Shown in pieces: positions 17,685 to 25,987 of a stretch of 64,000 bases of DNA. Source of the stretch: Paenibacillus solanacearum (GTDB lineage: Bacteria > Bacillota > Bacilli > Paenibacillales > NBRC-103111); contig NZ_CAJVAS010000001.1 in the NCBI RefSeq assembly GCF_910593845.1, positions 495,501 to 559,500 on the forward strand, read 5' to 3'. How positions within the stretch are numbered: the first letter of the stretch is position 1; each line of letters opens with the position of its first letter. Below the pieces are notes generated by a model, which ran no database searches, was not told the origin of the DNA, and worked only from the letters and a program-made list of their open reading frames with translations. Position numbers and translations under genes: made by a program.

Positions 17685-18580
17685 ATGCCGCCGGTATACC
17701 GTTTGCGGTAGCTGCTGGCCGAGATGCCTTCCTGGCTGCTGAATATTCGGCTGAACTGATTTAAGGCCGCGAATCCGGTCAGATCGGCCACTTCCTCCAG
17801 CGAGCAAGACGAATTGACGAGCAGGTCTTTGGCGCGCTGCAGACGCAGCTGCTTCAAATACTCCATCGGGGCCATGCCCATTGTTTTTCGAAACAGCAGG
17901 CGCAAATGGCTTTCGCTTAAAAAAGCGACCTTGGCCAGGTCGGGCATCGTAAGCTTCTGTCGCAAATGCTGCTGCATGTAGGCGCAAAGCTCACTAATCC
18001 GCGGATCGATCTCCCGGGGCTTGTCCTGCAAGGAAGGCTGCAACAATTGGAAGAAGAGGGCGAACCACGCCTGGGACGAGGCGTTAAGCGCGAGCAGCGC
18101 GGCGGATTCCTTCATGTTGACCTTGCTGACGATCATCTTCGGCTTGCCGGCGGCTTGAAGCAGCTGAAGGATGCTCTTGGCCTCGGCTGACAGCCGCTCG
18201 GACCGCACGGCGATTTCCTGGAAGGCTTCGGCATCCTGAATCGGCGTGCGTACGGGGATGTTGTACAGCTGGGTGAAATGCAGCGAACCGATTTTGATAT
18301 CGCAGCCGACGGAATAGTAGTGGAACGTACCCATGCCTGGATCGGATTTCAATACGGCTCGCTGCGTTTGGGGAGGAATGACGACCAGGTCGCCCGCCTG
18401 TACTTCGAATAAGGCGCCGCCGACTTCGATCATGCGCTTTCCATGCACAATGACCCATAAAATCGTTTTGGCATAGCGGGCTCTAGGAAACTCGGTGTCG
18501 GCTTGCAAAACATTGTCGTTGACCCATGCCATACGCATCATAAAATCTTCGACAAATTGAATTCTGCTTAATACGGCCAC
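17675..18580 (-). CDS. AraC-family transcriptional regulator of the sulfatase cluster
   Basis: A 301-residue regulator on the minus strand. I choose the GTG at 18580 because GGGAGGT lies six bases ahead of it; an ATG at 18637 would add 19 residues with no ribosome site. The N-terminal half is a cupin-like sensor (VIPPQTQRAVLKS), and the last 100 residues are the paired helix-turn-helix (MPDLAKVAFLSESHLRLLFRK and LEEVADLTGFAALNQFSRIF). It is divergent from sulfatase 4 and convergent with sulfatase 3, so it is placed to control both flanking groups. The stop codon region overlaps the end of sulfatase 3 by ten bases. Confidence 0.87.
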   Translation of the reverse strand: MAVLSRIQFVEDFMMRMAWVNDNVLQADTEFPRARYAKTILWVIVHGKRMIEVGGALFEVQAGDLVVIPPQTQRAVLKSDPGMGTFHYYSVGCDIKIGSLHFTQLYNIPVRTPIQDAEAFQEIAVRSERLSAEAKSILQLLQAAGKPKMIVSKVNMKESAALLALNASSQAWFALFFQLLQPSLQDKPREIDPRISELCAYMQQHLRQKLTMPDLAKVAFLSESHLRLLFRKTMGMAPMEYLKQLRLQRAKDLLVNSSCSLEEVADLTGFAALNQFSRIFSSQEGISASSYRKRYTGGIQG

Positions 18581-18663
18581 TCTAGTACCTCCCGTTTCCT
18601 TCAGATCGCCGGCGCTCGCGCCTGTGCTACGGATCATTGTAACACAATCCGACGCGATTTGTG

Positions 18664-18677
18664 CGGCAGCGGTTACA
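18664..18677. promoter_or_regulatory. cre-like site in the divergent AraC/sulfatase 4 promoter region
   Basis: On the reverse strand the sequence is TGTAACCGCTGCCG, which fits the cre pattern TGWAANCGNTNNCA at all but the last base. It lies 50 bases before the sulfatase 4 start and about 84 bases before the regulator start. Confidence 0.35.
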
Positions 18678-18726
18678 GTAGGAGTGTATTCATTTTATTA
18701 CACAGGACAGAAAGGAGCTTGCAGCT

Positions 18727-20220
18727 GTGAAACGGAAAAATGTGCTGATCCTGATGAGCGACGAACAAAGCTGGGATACCTTAGGCTGCCACGGCAACCC
18801 CGCAGCGGTGACGCCGAACATCGACGCCTTGGCGGCCGGCGGCATTTCGATGGACCGCTGCTATACGCCATATCCGTTATGCTGTCCTGCCCGGGCGAGC
18901 CTATGGAGCGGCATGATGCCGCACGCTCATCAAGTGACAGGCAACTGGCGCAGCATTCGCGAAGATTTGCGCGACAACGGGCTGGCTACGCAGTTCAAAC
19001 AGGCCGGTTACCATCTGATCTACACCGGCAAATGGCATGTGCCGGGCACGACGCCGGCCCGACACGGATACGACGATATATCGGCGATACCCGCCGTGAT
19101 CGACGGCAAGGACCGCGGACGGTTCATTGAAGAATACCGAGACTATGCGGAGGCGCAAGGCTATGAGCTGCATCCGACGCATATCGAAAATTTGACGCAC
19201 GCGGACATTCGCAAGCTGAGGGAAAAAGGCAAGGCGCCTTGCGGCACTTCGGAAATCAAGCTGGAGCATTTCCTTGAAACGTGGCAGACCGGGAAGTTTC
19301 TTGAAGCAATGGAGCGCAGGCCGGATGGGCAGCCGTTTTTTGCGGTTTGTTCTTACAATGCGCCGCATTTTCCCCTCATCGTGCCGGAGCCCTATGATCG
19401 CCTGATCCGGCCGGAGGACGTCAAGCTGCCGCCGAATTTCATGACGGGCCTTGAGCGCAAGCCGGCGGAAGTCGTGGGGTCCAAATTTTACAAAGAAATG
19501 GAAGGCTTGGACGAGAAGGAATGGAGACGGTTCATCGCCCATTATCTCGGACTTGTCGCCTTGATCGACAAGCAGGTCGGCGACATCGTCGACTATTTGA
19601 AGCGCAGCGGTCTGTACGACGATACTGTGATCGTGTTCCTCTCCGATCATGGCGATATGATGGGAGCGCACGGCCTGGTCAAGAAAGGCTTCCCGCTTCA
19701 CTATGAGGAAGCGCTCCGGGTGCCGCTCGTCATAGCGAACGCCGGGGATGCGGCGAAGGGCTCCAACCGCGCGCTCGTATCCTTAATTGATCTCGTGCCG
19801 ACACTGGCGGACGTATGCGATGTTTCGATTCGTCAGCCGATTGATGGGCGTTCCTTTGCAGCGGTGCTGCAGGGCAAGGCTGCGGAGCACCGCGAATCGG
19901 TCATCGCGGAAACCTTCAAGCTCGGCGGCGATGAAAGCGCGGAGACCGGCGGAGAATCGGTGTCTCCCGAGCAGCTGAACCCGGAGAAGGACAGCTTTAA
20001 CGTATCCATCCGCAATCACCGGCACAAATATGTATTTCGCTTCAAGGATATTGAGGAGCTCTACGATCTGGACAGCGATCCGTACGAGAACGAGAACCTC
20101 GCCTCCGATCCGGCCTGCGCTTCGGCGCTGGCGCATATGCGCCAGACGCTGCTGACCGAATTGCGCGCGACCAGCCCGTATCTCGCACAGCTTGCCGAGC
20201 GTAAGCTGCTGCAAGTGTAG
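18727..20220 (+). CDS. Sulfatase 4 (formylglycine-type, Cys motif)
   Basis: A 497-residue sulfatase starting at GTG 18727 with AAGGAG eight bases before. The maturation motif is CCPAR, with the modified residue expected at Cys52. Further marks are VLILMSDEQSWDTLGCHG, YTGKWHVPG, YNAPHFPL and FLSDHGDMMGAHG. No signal peptide is seen. It is transcribed away from the AraC gene and is followed by a 322-base gap before sulfatase 5, so it may be a single-gene unit. The substrate is unknown. Confidence 0.9.
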   Translation: MKRKNVLILMSDEQSWDTLGCHGNPAAVTPNIDALAAGGISMDRCYTPYPLCCPARASLWSGMMPHAHQVTGNWRSIREDLRDNGLATQFKQAGYHLIYTGKWHVPGTTPARHGYDDISAIPAVIDGKDRGRFIEEYRDYAEAQGYELHPTHIENLTHADIRKLREKGKAPCGTSEIKLEHFLETWQTGKFLEAMERRPDGQPFFAVCSYNAPHFPLIVPEPYDRLIRPEDVKLPPNFMTGLERKPAEVVGSKFYKEMEGLDEKEWRRFIAHYLGLVALIDKQVGDIVDYLKRSGLYDDTVIVFLSDHGDMMGAHGLVKKGFPLHYEEALRVPLVIANAGDAAKGSNRALVSLIDLVPTLADVCDVSIRQPIDGRSFAAVLQGKAAEHRESVIAETFKLGGDESAETGGESVSPEQLNPEKDSFNVSIRNHRHKYVFRFKDIEELYDLDSDPYENENLASDPACASALAHMRQTLLTELRATSPYLAQLAERKLLQV

Positions 20221-20542
20221 CATCAACCGACCCGGCGCCGTAGGCCATGTCACCGTCTATGAGGCACTTCGGCCCGGCCGGCGGTCGCGTCCTTCTCGAA
20301 GCGCTCGCCCAGGCAGTCCGTTTCCTTCTGACAAAAGCCGCTTCGGCATGTCCTTTTTGCACATCATTTGTTCCTTATATTCTATGTTGATGCGCCCACA
20401 AACGGAATACAATGAAATTACGGCATGTTGACATTCCAAGAGCCGGGAAACGGGCAGCGTTCTCCAGCACACCGGTCATCCGGCAAGAAGGGGAACGGGA
20501 CGCCATTCGAAAAAACGCGTGTATAGCGAAGGAGTGACCGCC
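20221..20542. other. 322-bp intergenic region before sulfatase 5
   Basis: No gene or clear terminator was found. A weak promoter-like pair (TTGATG 20387-20392 and TACAAT 20408-20413, spacing only 15) is the best candidate start for the downstream sulfatase/GH2 unit. Confidence 0.45.
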
Positions 20543-21958
20543 TTGAAACCGAATTTGATCTACGTCTTTGCAGACCAACTGCGCCTGTCTTCGTGCGGAT
20601 TTGCCGGGGACCGTAAGGCGATAACGCCGAACATCGACCGATTGGCTGCGGAAAGCATGAGCTTTTCCAACGCTGTTTCGGGCCATCCGGTTTGCGCCCC
20701 ATACCGGGCGTCGCTATTTACCGGCAAGTATACGACAAGCACCGGGATGGTCATTAATGAGATTCGGATGAATCCGAACCATCGCTGCTTCGGGCATGTG
20801 CTTCACGACAACGATTACGACACCGCCTATATCGGCAAGTGGCATATGTGGGCCAATGAGCTCGGCAATCATTATGAGGCGCGAAATTCGTTCGTACCGC
20901 CGGGGGAACACCGGCTCGGCTTCGACGGCTTCTGGGCGGCTTACAACTTCCATCATGAATACTACAACATGTACTATCACACCGACACCGAAGAGAAGAT
21001 TCCGATGGAAGGCTACGAGCCCGACGGGCAAACGAGCATGGCCATCGAGCAGATCAAGGAGAAGGCCGCCGGTTCCAAGCCGTTCGCCATGTTCCTGTCG
21101 CTCGGTACGCCACATGATCCATGGACGGTCGATAACGTTCCTCCGGAATATTACGACAAATTCAAGGATGTCGAGTTCTCGCTTCCGCCGAACTATAAGG
21201 ACCATAACGATCCGTATGGCGATAACTGGGCTAAGCTCGGTCCCGAGGGCAGAGCGAAGATTACCGAATGGCTTAAGGTGTATTATGCGATGACGGCCAA
21301 CCTCGACTGGAACATCGGCCGGCTGATGCAATCGGTTGACGAGCTGGGACTCCGCGATAACACGATATTCATTTTTACATCCGATCATGGCGAGCTGTTC
21401 GGCGCTCAAGGCCGTCGCGGCAAAAATATCTTCTACGAGGAAGCCGTACGCGTTCCGTTCCTGCTTCGCTGGCCGGGACGGGTGGCAGAGGGTGCCGAAT
21501 CCGACGTATGCCTGAACACCTGCGACGTTATGCCGACGCTGCTTAACATGTTGGAGCTGCCGGTGCCGGCCGAGGTGGAGGGGATGGATTTAAGTCCATT
21601 TGCCTTCGGTCAGCAGGGAGAAGAGCCGGAAGCGGCGTTTCTTCAAGGCACCGGAGCGACGGCGGCCTGGGCGGACGGGCATGAATGGAGAGCGCTGCGG
21701 AGCAAACAGTTCACGTACGCTGTCTACCGGAAAGACCGCAAGGAGCTGCTCTTCGATAACGCTGCGGACCCTTATCAAATGAACAACTTGGCGGAGCAAC
21801 CGGACTTTGAACCGACGCTGCGCAGCTTCCGGACGATGCTGGAGAAGAAGATGAACGAAGTCGGAGATACGTTCGAGAGCTGCACCTGGTACCGCGATCA
21901 TTGGACCGAAGACCGGATCATTCTAAGGACCGCGACGCTGAATCCGGTCGGCGGATAA
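20543..21958 (+). CDS. Sulfatase 5 (formylglycine-type, Cys motif)
   Basis: A 471-residue sulfatase. I take the TTG at 20543, eight bases after AAGGAG, over the upstream GTG at 20519. The maturation motif CAPYR starts at Cys51 and is followed by ASLFTGKYTTSTG. Also present are IYVFADQLRLSSCGF, YIGKWHMWA, SLGTPHDPW and FTSDHGELFGAQG with its metal-binding Asp and His. No signal peptide is visible. The GH2 glycosidase gene starts 37 bases downstream, suggesting that desulfation and glycosidic cleavage of the same oligosaccharide are co-expressed. Confidence 0.9.
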   Translation: MKPNLIYVFADQLRLSSCGFAGDRKAITPNIDRLAAESMSFSNAVSGHPVCAPYRASLFTGKYTTSTGMVINEIRMNPNHRCFGHVLHDNDYDTAYIGKWHMWANELGNHYEARNSFVPPGEHRLGFDGFWAAYNFHHEYYNMYYHTDTEEKIPMEGYEPDGQTSMAIEQIKEKAAGSKPFAMFLSLGTPHDPWTVDNVPPEYYDKFKDVEFSLPPNYKDHNDPYGDNWAKLGPEGRAKITEWLKVYYAMTANLDWNIGRLMQSVDELGLRDNTIFIFTSDHGELFGAQGRRGKNIFYEEAVRVPFLLRWPGRVAEGAESDVCLNTCDVMPTLLNMLELPVPAEVEGMDLSPFAFGQQGEEPEAAFLQGTGATAAWADGHEWRALRSKQFTYAVYRKDRKELLFDNAADPYQMNNLAEQPDFEPTLRSFRTMLEKKMNEVGDTFESCTWYRDHWTEDRIILRTATLNPVGG

Positions 21959-21967
21959 GCGGTTACA
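21954..21967. promoter_or_regulatory. Weak cre-like site before the GH2 gene
   Basis: On the reverse strand the bases read TGTAACCGCTTATC, matching the cre pattern except at the last two positions. It overlaps the sulfatase 5 stop codon and lies about 30 bases before the GH2 ATG. Confidence 0.25.
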
Positions 21968-21995
21968 TCATAATGAAACGAAAGAGGACATGAAC

Positions 21996-23777
21996 ATGAC
22001 GACAACGAGCTTGCCAAGAAACGACTATCCAAGACCGCAATTTGAAAGGGGGAGCTGGGTCAGCCTGAACGGCACGTGGGAATTCGCCTTCGACGATAAC
22101 CGGGTAGGCCGCAAGCACAAGTGGCATCACGGCCAGACGGCATTGTCCGAGCAAATTCAAGTGCCGTTCACATTCGAGAGCAAGCTGAGCGGCATCGGCG
22201 AGCCGGGATTTCACGATACGGTCTGGTATCGCAGATCGTTCAGCGTACCGGCAGAATGGGCCGACCGGCGCGTTCACCTGCATTTCGGCGCAGTCGATTA
22301 TTTGTCCAGCGTGTGGGTGAATGGCGAGCTGGTCGCCACGCATGAAGGCGGTCATACGCCGTTTTTTGCCGATATCACGGATGCGCTGCAGCCGGGAGAC
22401 AATGTGCTGGTCGTGAAGGCGGAAGATTTCAGCCTGGACCTGTCCTTGCCCCGGGGCAAGCAATTTTGGAAGCCGAAGTCTCACGGTATTTTTTACACGC
22501 GCACGACGGGCATTTGGCAGTCCGTCTGGATGGAAGCCGTCGACGAGACGCATCTGGCGAAGGTGCGGATGACGCCGAATATCGATAAGGGCGAGCTGGA
22601 GCTTCATGCTTACACTAGAGGGCTCGGCAAAGACGACCATGTGGCGTTGAAGGTAGAGGTATCATTTAAGGGCACACTGGTGACGGAGGATGTCTATACG
22701 CTGAAGGCCGAAGAGGAGATCCGAACCGTCCTGCTGCAGCATTACAACGGATTCCGCCGCTGCCATCTATGGTCGCCCGAGAACCCGCAGCTGTACGACA
22801 TCAAGTTTACACTGACGAAGAACGGTCAAACCGTGGACGAAGTGACGAGTTACTTCGGCATGCGCAAAATATCGGTGGAAAACGGCAGACTGATGCTGAA
22901 CAACCGCTTTTATTATATGCGTCTCGTGCTGGATCAAGGGTATTTCCCAGACGGCAATCTGACGCCTCCATCAGACGAAGCGATCAAAAAAGACGTGGAG
23001 CTGACCAAGGAAATGGGCTTCAACGGGGCGCGCAAGCATCAGAAGCTGGAAGACCCGCGCTACCATTACTGGTGCGACAAGCTCGGCTTGCTCGTTTGGA
23101 GCGAAGCAGCCAATGCGTATCAATATTCGTTCGAATACGTGCGCCGCTTCACAAAAGAATGGCAGGAATCGATCGACCGCGATTATAACCATCCATGCAT
23201 CGTGGCCTGGGTACCGCTGAACGAAAGCTGGGGCGTATGGGACATCAAGGAGAACGAGTATCAGCAGCAGCATGCGCTTGCCATGTATCATCTGACTCGT
23301 TCGCTGGACAAGTCGCGCCTCGTCGTGTCCAATGACGGCTGGGAGCATATGCGCACCGATCTGCTGACGATTCACGATTACGAGGCATCGCAGCCTGTGC
23401 TGGAAGACCGTTACCACACGGCGGAGAGCTCGATCGAATCGATCAAGGGACATAACAGGCGCTGCTTTGCTGGAGATATGCAGTACGAAGGCCAGCCGAT
23501 CCTGGTCAGCGAATTCGGCGGCATTTCGTTCAAGAAGAGCGAGTGGGAGGGCTGGGGCTACTCTGGCGCCGAGAACGATGACGATTTCGTACGCAAGCTG
23601 AAGGCCGTCGTCGACCCGATGCTGACCTCGCCGGTCGTGCAAGGCTACTGCTATACGCAACTGACCGACGTGGAACAGGAAATTAACGGCCTGCTCACGT
23701 ATGACCGGACCCCGAAAGTGCCGCTGGAGCAAATTCGCGCTATCATGGCCGGTCCGCTCGCTCCTAAGAAGGTGTAG
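21996..23777 (+). CDS. Glycoside hydrolase family 2 enzyme
   Basis: A 593-residue intracellular glycosidase (no signal peptide). The ATG at 21996 is preferred over 21990 because GAAAGAGG sits eight bases before it. Domains: N-terminal jelly-roll (about 1-175, SLNGTWEFAFDD and HLHFGAVDYLSSVWVNGE), an immunoglobulin-like domain (about 180-290), and a TIM barrel (about 295-590). Expected catalytic residues are the acid/base Glu in PLNESWG (near residue 410) and the nucleophile Glu in LVSEFGG (near 505). The family includes beta-galactosidases, beta-glucuronidases and beta-mannosidases; which applies here cannot be read from the sequence. It follows sulfatase 5 closely and is the only clear glycosidase of the sulfatase locus. 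Confidence 0.87.
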   Translation: MTTTSLPRNDYPRPQFERGSWVSLNGTWEFAFDDNRVGRKHKWHHGQTALSEQIQVPFTFESKLSGIGEPGFHDTVWYRRSFSVPAEWADRRVHLHFGAVDYLSSVWVNGELVATHEGGHTPFFADITDALQPGDNVLVVKAEDFSLDLSLPRGKQFWKPKSHGIFYTRTTGIWQSVWMEAVDETHLAKVRMTPNIDKGELELHAYTRGLGKDDHVALKVEVSFKGTLVTEDVYTLKAEEEIRTVLLQHYNGFRRCHLWSPENPQLYDIKFTLTKNGQTVDEVTSYFGMRKISVENGRLMLNNRFYYMRLVLDQGYFPDGNLTPPSDEAIKKDVELTKEMGFNGARKHQKLEDPRYHYWCDKLGLLVWSEAANAYQYSFEYVRRFTKEWQESIDRDYNHPCIVAWVPLNESWGVWDIKENEYQQQHALAMYHLTRSLDKSRLVVSNDGWEHMRTDLLTIHDYEASQPVLEDRYHTAESSIESIKGHNRRCFAGDMQYEGQPILVSEFGGISFKKSEWEGWGYSGAENDDDFVRKLKAVVDPMLTSPVVQGYCYTQLTDVEQEINGLLTYDRTPKVPLEQIRAIMAGPLAPKKV

Positions 23778-23817
23778 CCGGAGCAAGGCGAGAGAGCGAT
23801 AATTAAGGAAGCCGTAC

Positions 23818-23874
23818 AGTGACATGTCACTTTTGTTTTGGAGTTCGGGTGCAGCATCCGGACTCCTTTTCCTT
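23818..23874 (+). terminator. Double hairpin terminator after the GH2 gene
   Basis: A 12-base perfect palindrome (23819-23830) followed by TTTTGTTTT is succeeded at once by a 10-bp stem with two G-U pairs (23840-23849 with 23857-23866) and TTTTCCTT. Either could terminate; together they separate the sulfatase/GH2 unit from the ABC transporter. Confidence 0.75.
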
Positions 23875-23937
23875 CTACGCGGTGGAAGGCGGAGAAACGC
23901 GGCAAAGCGAGGGCGGCAATGGGGCAACAAACATATT

Positions 23938-23951
23938 TGTAAGCGCTTACT
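23938..23951. promoter_or_regulatory. Upstream LacI/cre-type operator of the ABC transporter operon
   Basis: It contains the perfect 12-base palindrome GTAAGCGCTTAC (23939-23950). Its centre lies 64 bases from the second site at 24002-24015, about six helical turns, a spacing suited to a looped repressor. Confidence 0.55.
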
Positions 23952-23992
23952 ATTACTTTCGCAAAAACGGCATACCGAAATAAAATGGCAAA

Positions 23993-24021
23993 TTGCCCAA
24001 ACGAAAGCGCTAACATACAAT
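23993..24021 (+). promoter_or_regulatory. Promoter of the oligosaccharide ABC transporter operon with operator in the spacer
   Basis: TTGCCC (23993-23998) and TACAAT (24016-24021) are 17 bases apart. The cre/LacI-like sequence CGAAAGCGCTAACA (24002-24015) fills the spacer, so a bound repressor would block RNA polymerase directly. Confidence 0.6.
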
Positions 24022-24061
24022 AAGCCTTACGATGGCGACGCAACAAACCGGAGGTGATTCC

Positions 24062-25009
24062 ATGAAATTGTCCGCGGCTGGAACGACCGTAAGCAAGACC
24101 CGTTACACAAGCCGACTTCGCAAAGACATCATGATGAACAAGTACGTGTACATGATGGCGCTCCCTGTTATTGCTTTCTACCTCATCTTTCATTATGTAC
24201 CGATGGGCGGCTTGATGATCGCGTTTCAAGACTTCAATGCGTTCAAGGGGATGTTCGCGAGCCCGTGGGTCGGGCTGAAGCATTTCAATGACTTTTTGAC
24301 AAGCCCGTATGCGTTCAGGGTGATCAAAAACACGCTGCTGATCAACGTGTACCAAATTTTATTCGGATTTCCCGCACCGATTCTCCTTGCGCTGCTAATC
24401 AATGAAATCCGCAGCCATGCGTTCAAGCGCTCGATTCAAACCGTCAGCTACATGCCGCATTTCATATCGCTCGTCGTCATTTGCGGCATGCTCGTCGATT
24501 TTACTGCGAGCAACGGCGTAATCAACGACATCATCGCTTTGTTCGGCGGCGAACGCGCGAACCTGCTGATGCAAAAAGACTTGTACCGCCCGATCTACAT
24601 TTTGTCCGGCATATGGCAGGAGGTCGGCTGGGGCAGCATCATTTACTTGGCGACGCTGTCATCGGTCGACCCGCACTTGTACGAAGCGGCGTCCATCGAC
24701 GGGGCGGGCCGGTTCAAGAAGCTGCTGCACGTGACGATCCCGTCGCTCATTCCAACGATCGTCATTCTGCTTATCATGCGGCTCGGCCATATTATGAGCG
24801 AGGGCTTCGAGAAAGTCATCCTCATCTATAACCCGCTTACCTACGAAACCGCCGACGTCATTTCGTCTTACGTATACCGTCGCGGCCTGCAGGAAGCCAA
24901 TTACAGCTTCGGCGCTGCGGTAGGCTTGTTTAATTCGACGATCAATTTCATCATTCTGGTAGCAGCCAATGCCTTAAGCCGCAAATTCGCCAAGCAGAGC
25001 TTATGGTAA
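24062..25009 (+). CDS. Oligosaccharide ABC transporter permease (LplB/UgpA type)
   Basis: A 315-residue inner-membrane permease with about six transmembrane segments. The ATG at 24062 follows GGAGGTGATT. The EAA loop that contacts the ATPase is visible as YEAASIDGAGRFKKLLHVTIP. The N-terminus (YVYMMALPVIAFYLIFHYVPMGG) is typical of the LplB-like permeases that work with YtcP- and LipO-type partners on complex plant or algal oligosaccharides. The next gene is the partner permease, 21 bases on. As is usual for this class, no ATPase is encoded in the operon; a shared MsmX/UgpC-like ATPase is expected elsewhere. Confidence 0.92.
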   Translation: MKLSAAGTTVSKTRYTSRLRKDIMMNKYVYMMALPVIAFYLIFHYVPMGGLMIAFQDFNAFKGMFASPWVGLKHFNDFLTSPYAFRVIKNTLLINVYQILFGFPAPILLALLINEIRSHAFKRSIQTVSYMPHFISLVVICGMLVDFTASNGVINDIIALFGGERANLLMQKDLYRPIYILSGIWQEVGWGSIIYLATLSSVDPHLYEAASIDGAGRFKKLLHVTIPSLIPTIVILLIMRLGHIMSEGFEKVILIYNPLTYETADVISSYVYRRGLQEANYSFGAAVGLFNSTINFIILVAANALSRKFAKQSLW

Positions 25010-25030
25010 CCGCAACGGGGAGGTGTCCGC

Positions 25031-25921
25031 ATGATCACCCGAAGATCTTTCGGAGAAGTCGTATTCGATTCGTTCAATCATCTGTTGCTTTTATTTCTCG
25101 GTTTGGTATGCCTGTACCCGATGGTTCATGTGCTGTTCGCTTCATTCAGCGATCCGGCGAAGTTCGCCATGCACTCGGGCATTTTATGGAAACCGCAAGG
25201 TTTTTCGCTCATTGCTTATGAAATCGTTATCAAAAATCCGAACATCCTGATCGGCTACATGAACACGATCATTTACGTAACCGTCGGCACTTTCTTCAAC
25301 GTGCTGCTGACGGCGATGGGCGCTTACGTCCTGTCGCGTAAAAGCTTGATGCTCAAAAAGCCGCTGATGATGATGGTCGTGTTCACGATGTATTTCGGCG
25401 GCGGGCTCATTCCGAACTTTCTGCTCGTCAAAAATATCGGGCTGTACGACTCCAGGCTGGCGCTTATTATTCCCGGATTGATTGCGACCTGGAATATGAT
25501 CGTGATGAAAACCGCCTTCAGCATGGTGCCGGAAGGGCTGGAGGAATCGGCCAAGATCGACGGAGCGAACGATTTTACGATTTTATTCCGGATCATCCTG
25601 CCGGTGACGAAAGCGACCGTGGCCGTCATGGTGCTGTTCTACGCGGTCGGCCATTGGAACGCCTGGTTTAACGCGATGATCTATTTGCGCGACCGTGGCC
25701 TGTATCCGCTGCAGCTGCTGCTGCGGGAAATATTGATCGCCAATTCGGCGAGCGGCAACTCGCTGGAAAGCGCAGCCGTGATGGAGGACGACAAGGCGCT
25801 TGTCTATGTCATCATTAAATATTGCACCATCATGGTGGCAACCGTACCCATCTTATTCATATATCCGTTCTGCCAAAAGTATTTCATGAAAGGGGTCATG
25901 CTGGGCTCCATCAAAGGGTAA
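25031..25921 (+). CDS. Oligosaccharide ABC transporter permease (YtcP/UgpE type)
   Basis: A 296-residue permease with about six membrane segments, starting at ATG 25031 after GGGGAGGTG. The coupling loop reads EESAKIDGANDFTILFRIILP. The YtcP-type features include the start RSFGEVVFDSFNHLLLLFLGL and the end FIYPFCQKYFMKGVMLGSIKG-like tail. It pairs with the preceding permease to form the membrane channel. The binding lipoprotein follows after a 66-base gap. Confidence 0.92.
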   Translation: MITRRSFGEVVFDSFNHLLLLFLGLVCLYPMVHVLFASFSDPAKFAMHSGILWKPQGFSLIAYEIVIKNPNILIGYMNTIIYVTVGTFFNVLLTAMGAYVLSRKSLMLKKPLMMMVVFTMYFGGGLIPNFLLVKNIGLYDSRLALIIPGLIATWNMIVMKTAFSMVPEGLEESAKIDGANDFTILFRIILPVTKATVAVMVLFYAVGHWNAWFNAMIYLRDRGLYPLQLLLREILIANSASGNSLESAAVMEDDKALVYVIIKYCTIMVATVPILFIYPFCQKYFMKGVMLGSIKG

Positions 25922-25987
25922 CGGTTGAATGACAGCGCGCAGTGCATTGCATGCTTCGCATCTGAAATGGAGAGGGGTTTCGTACAC

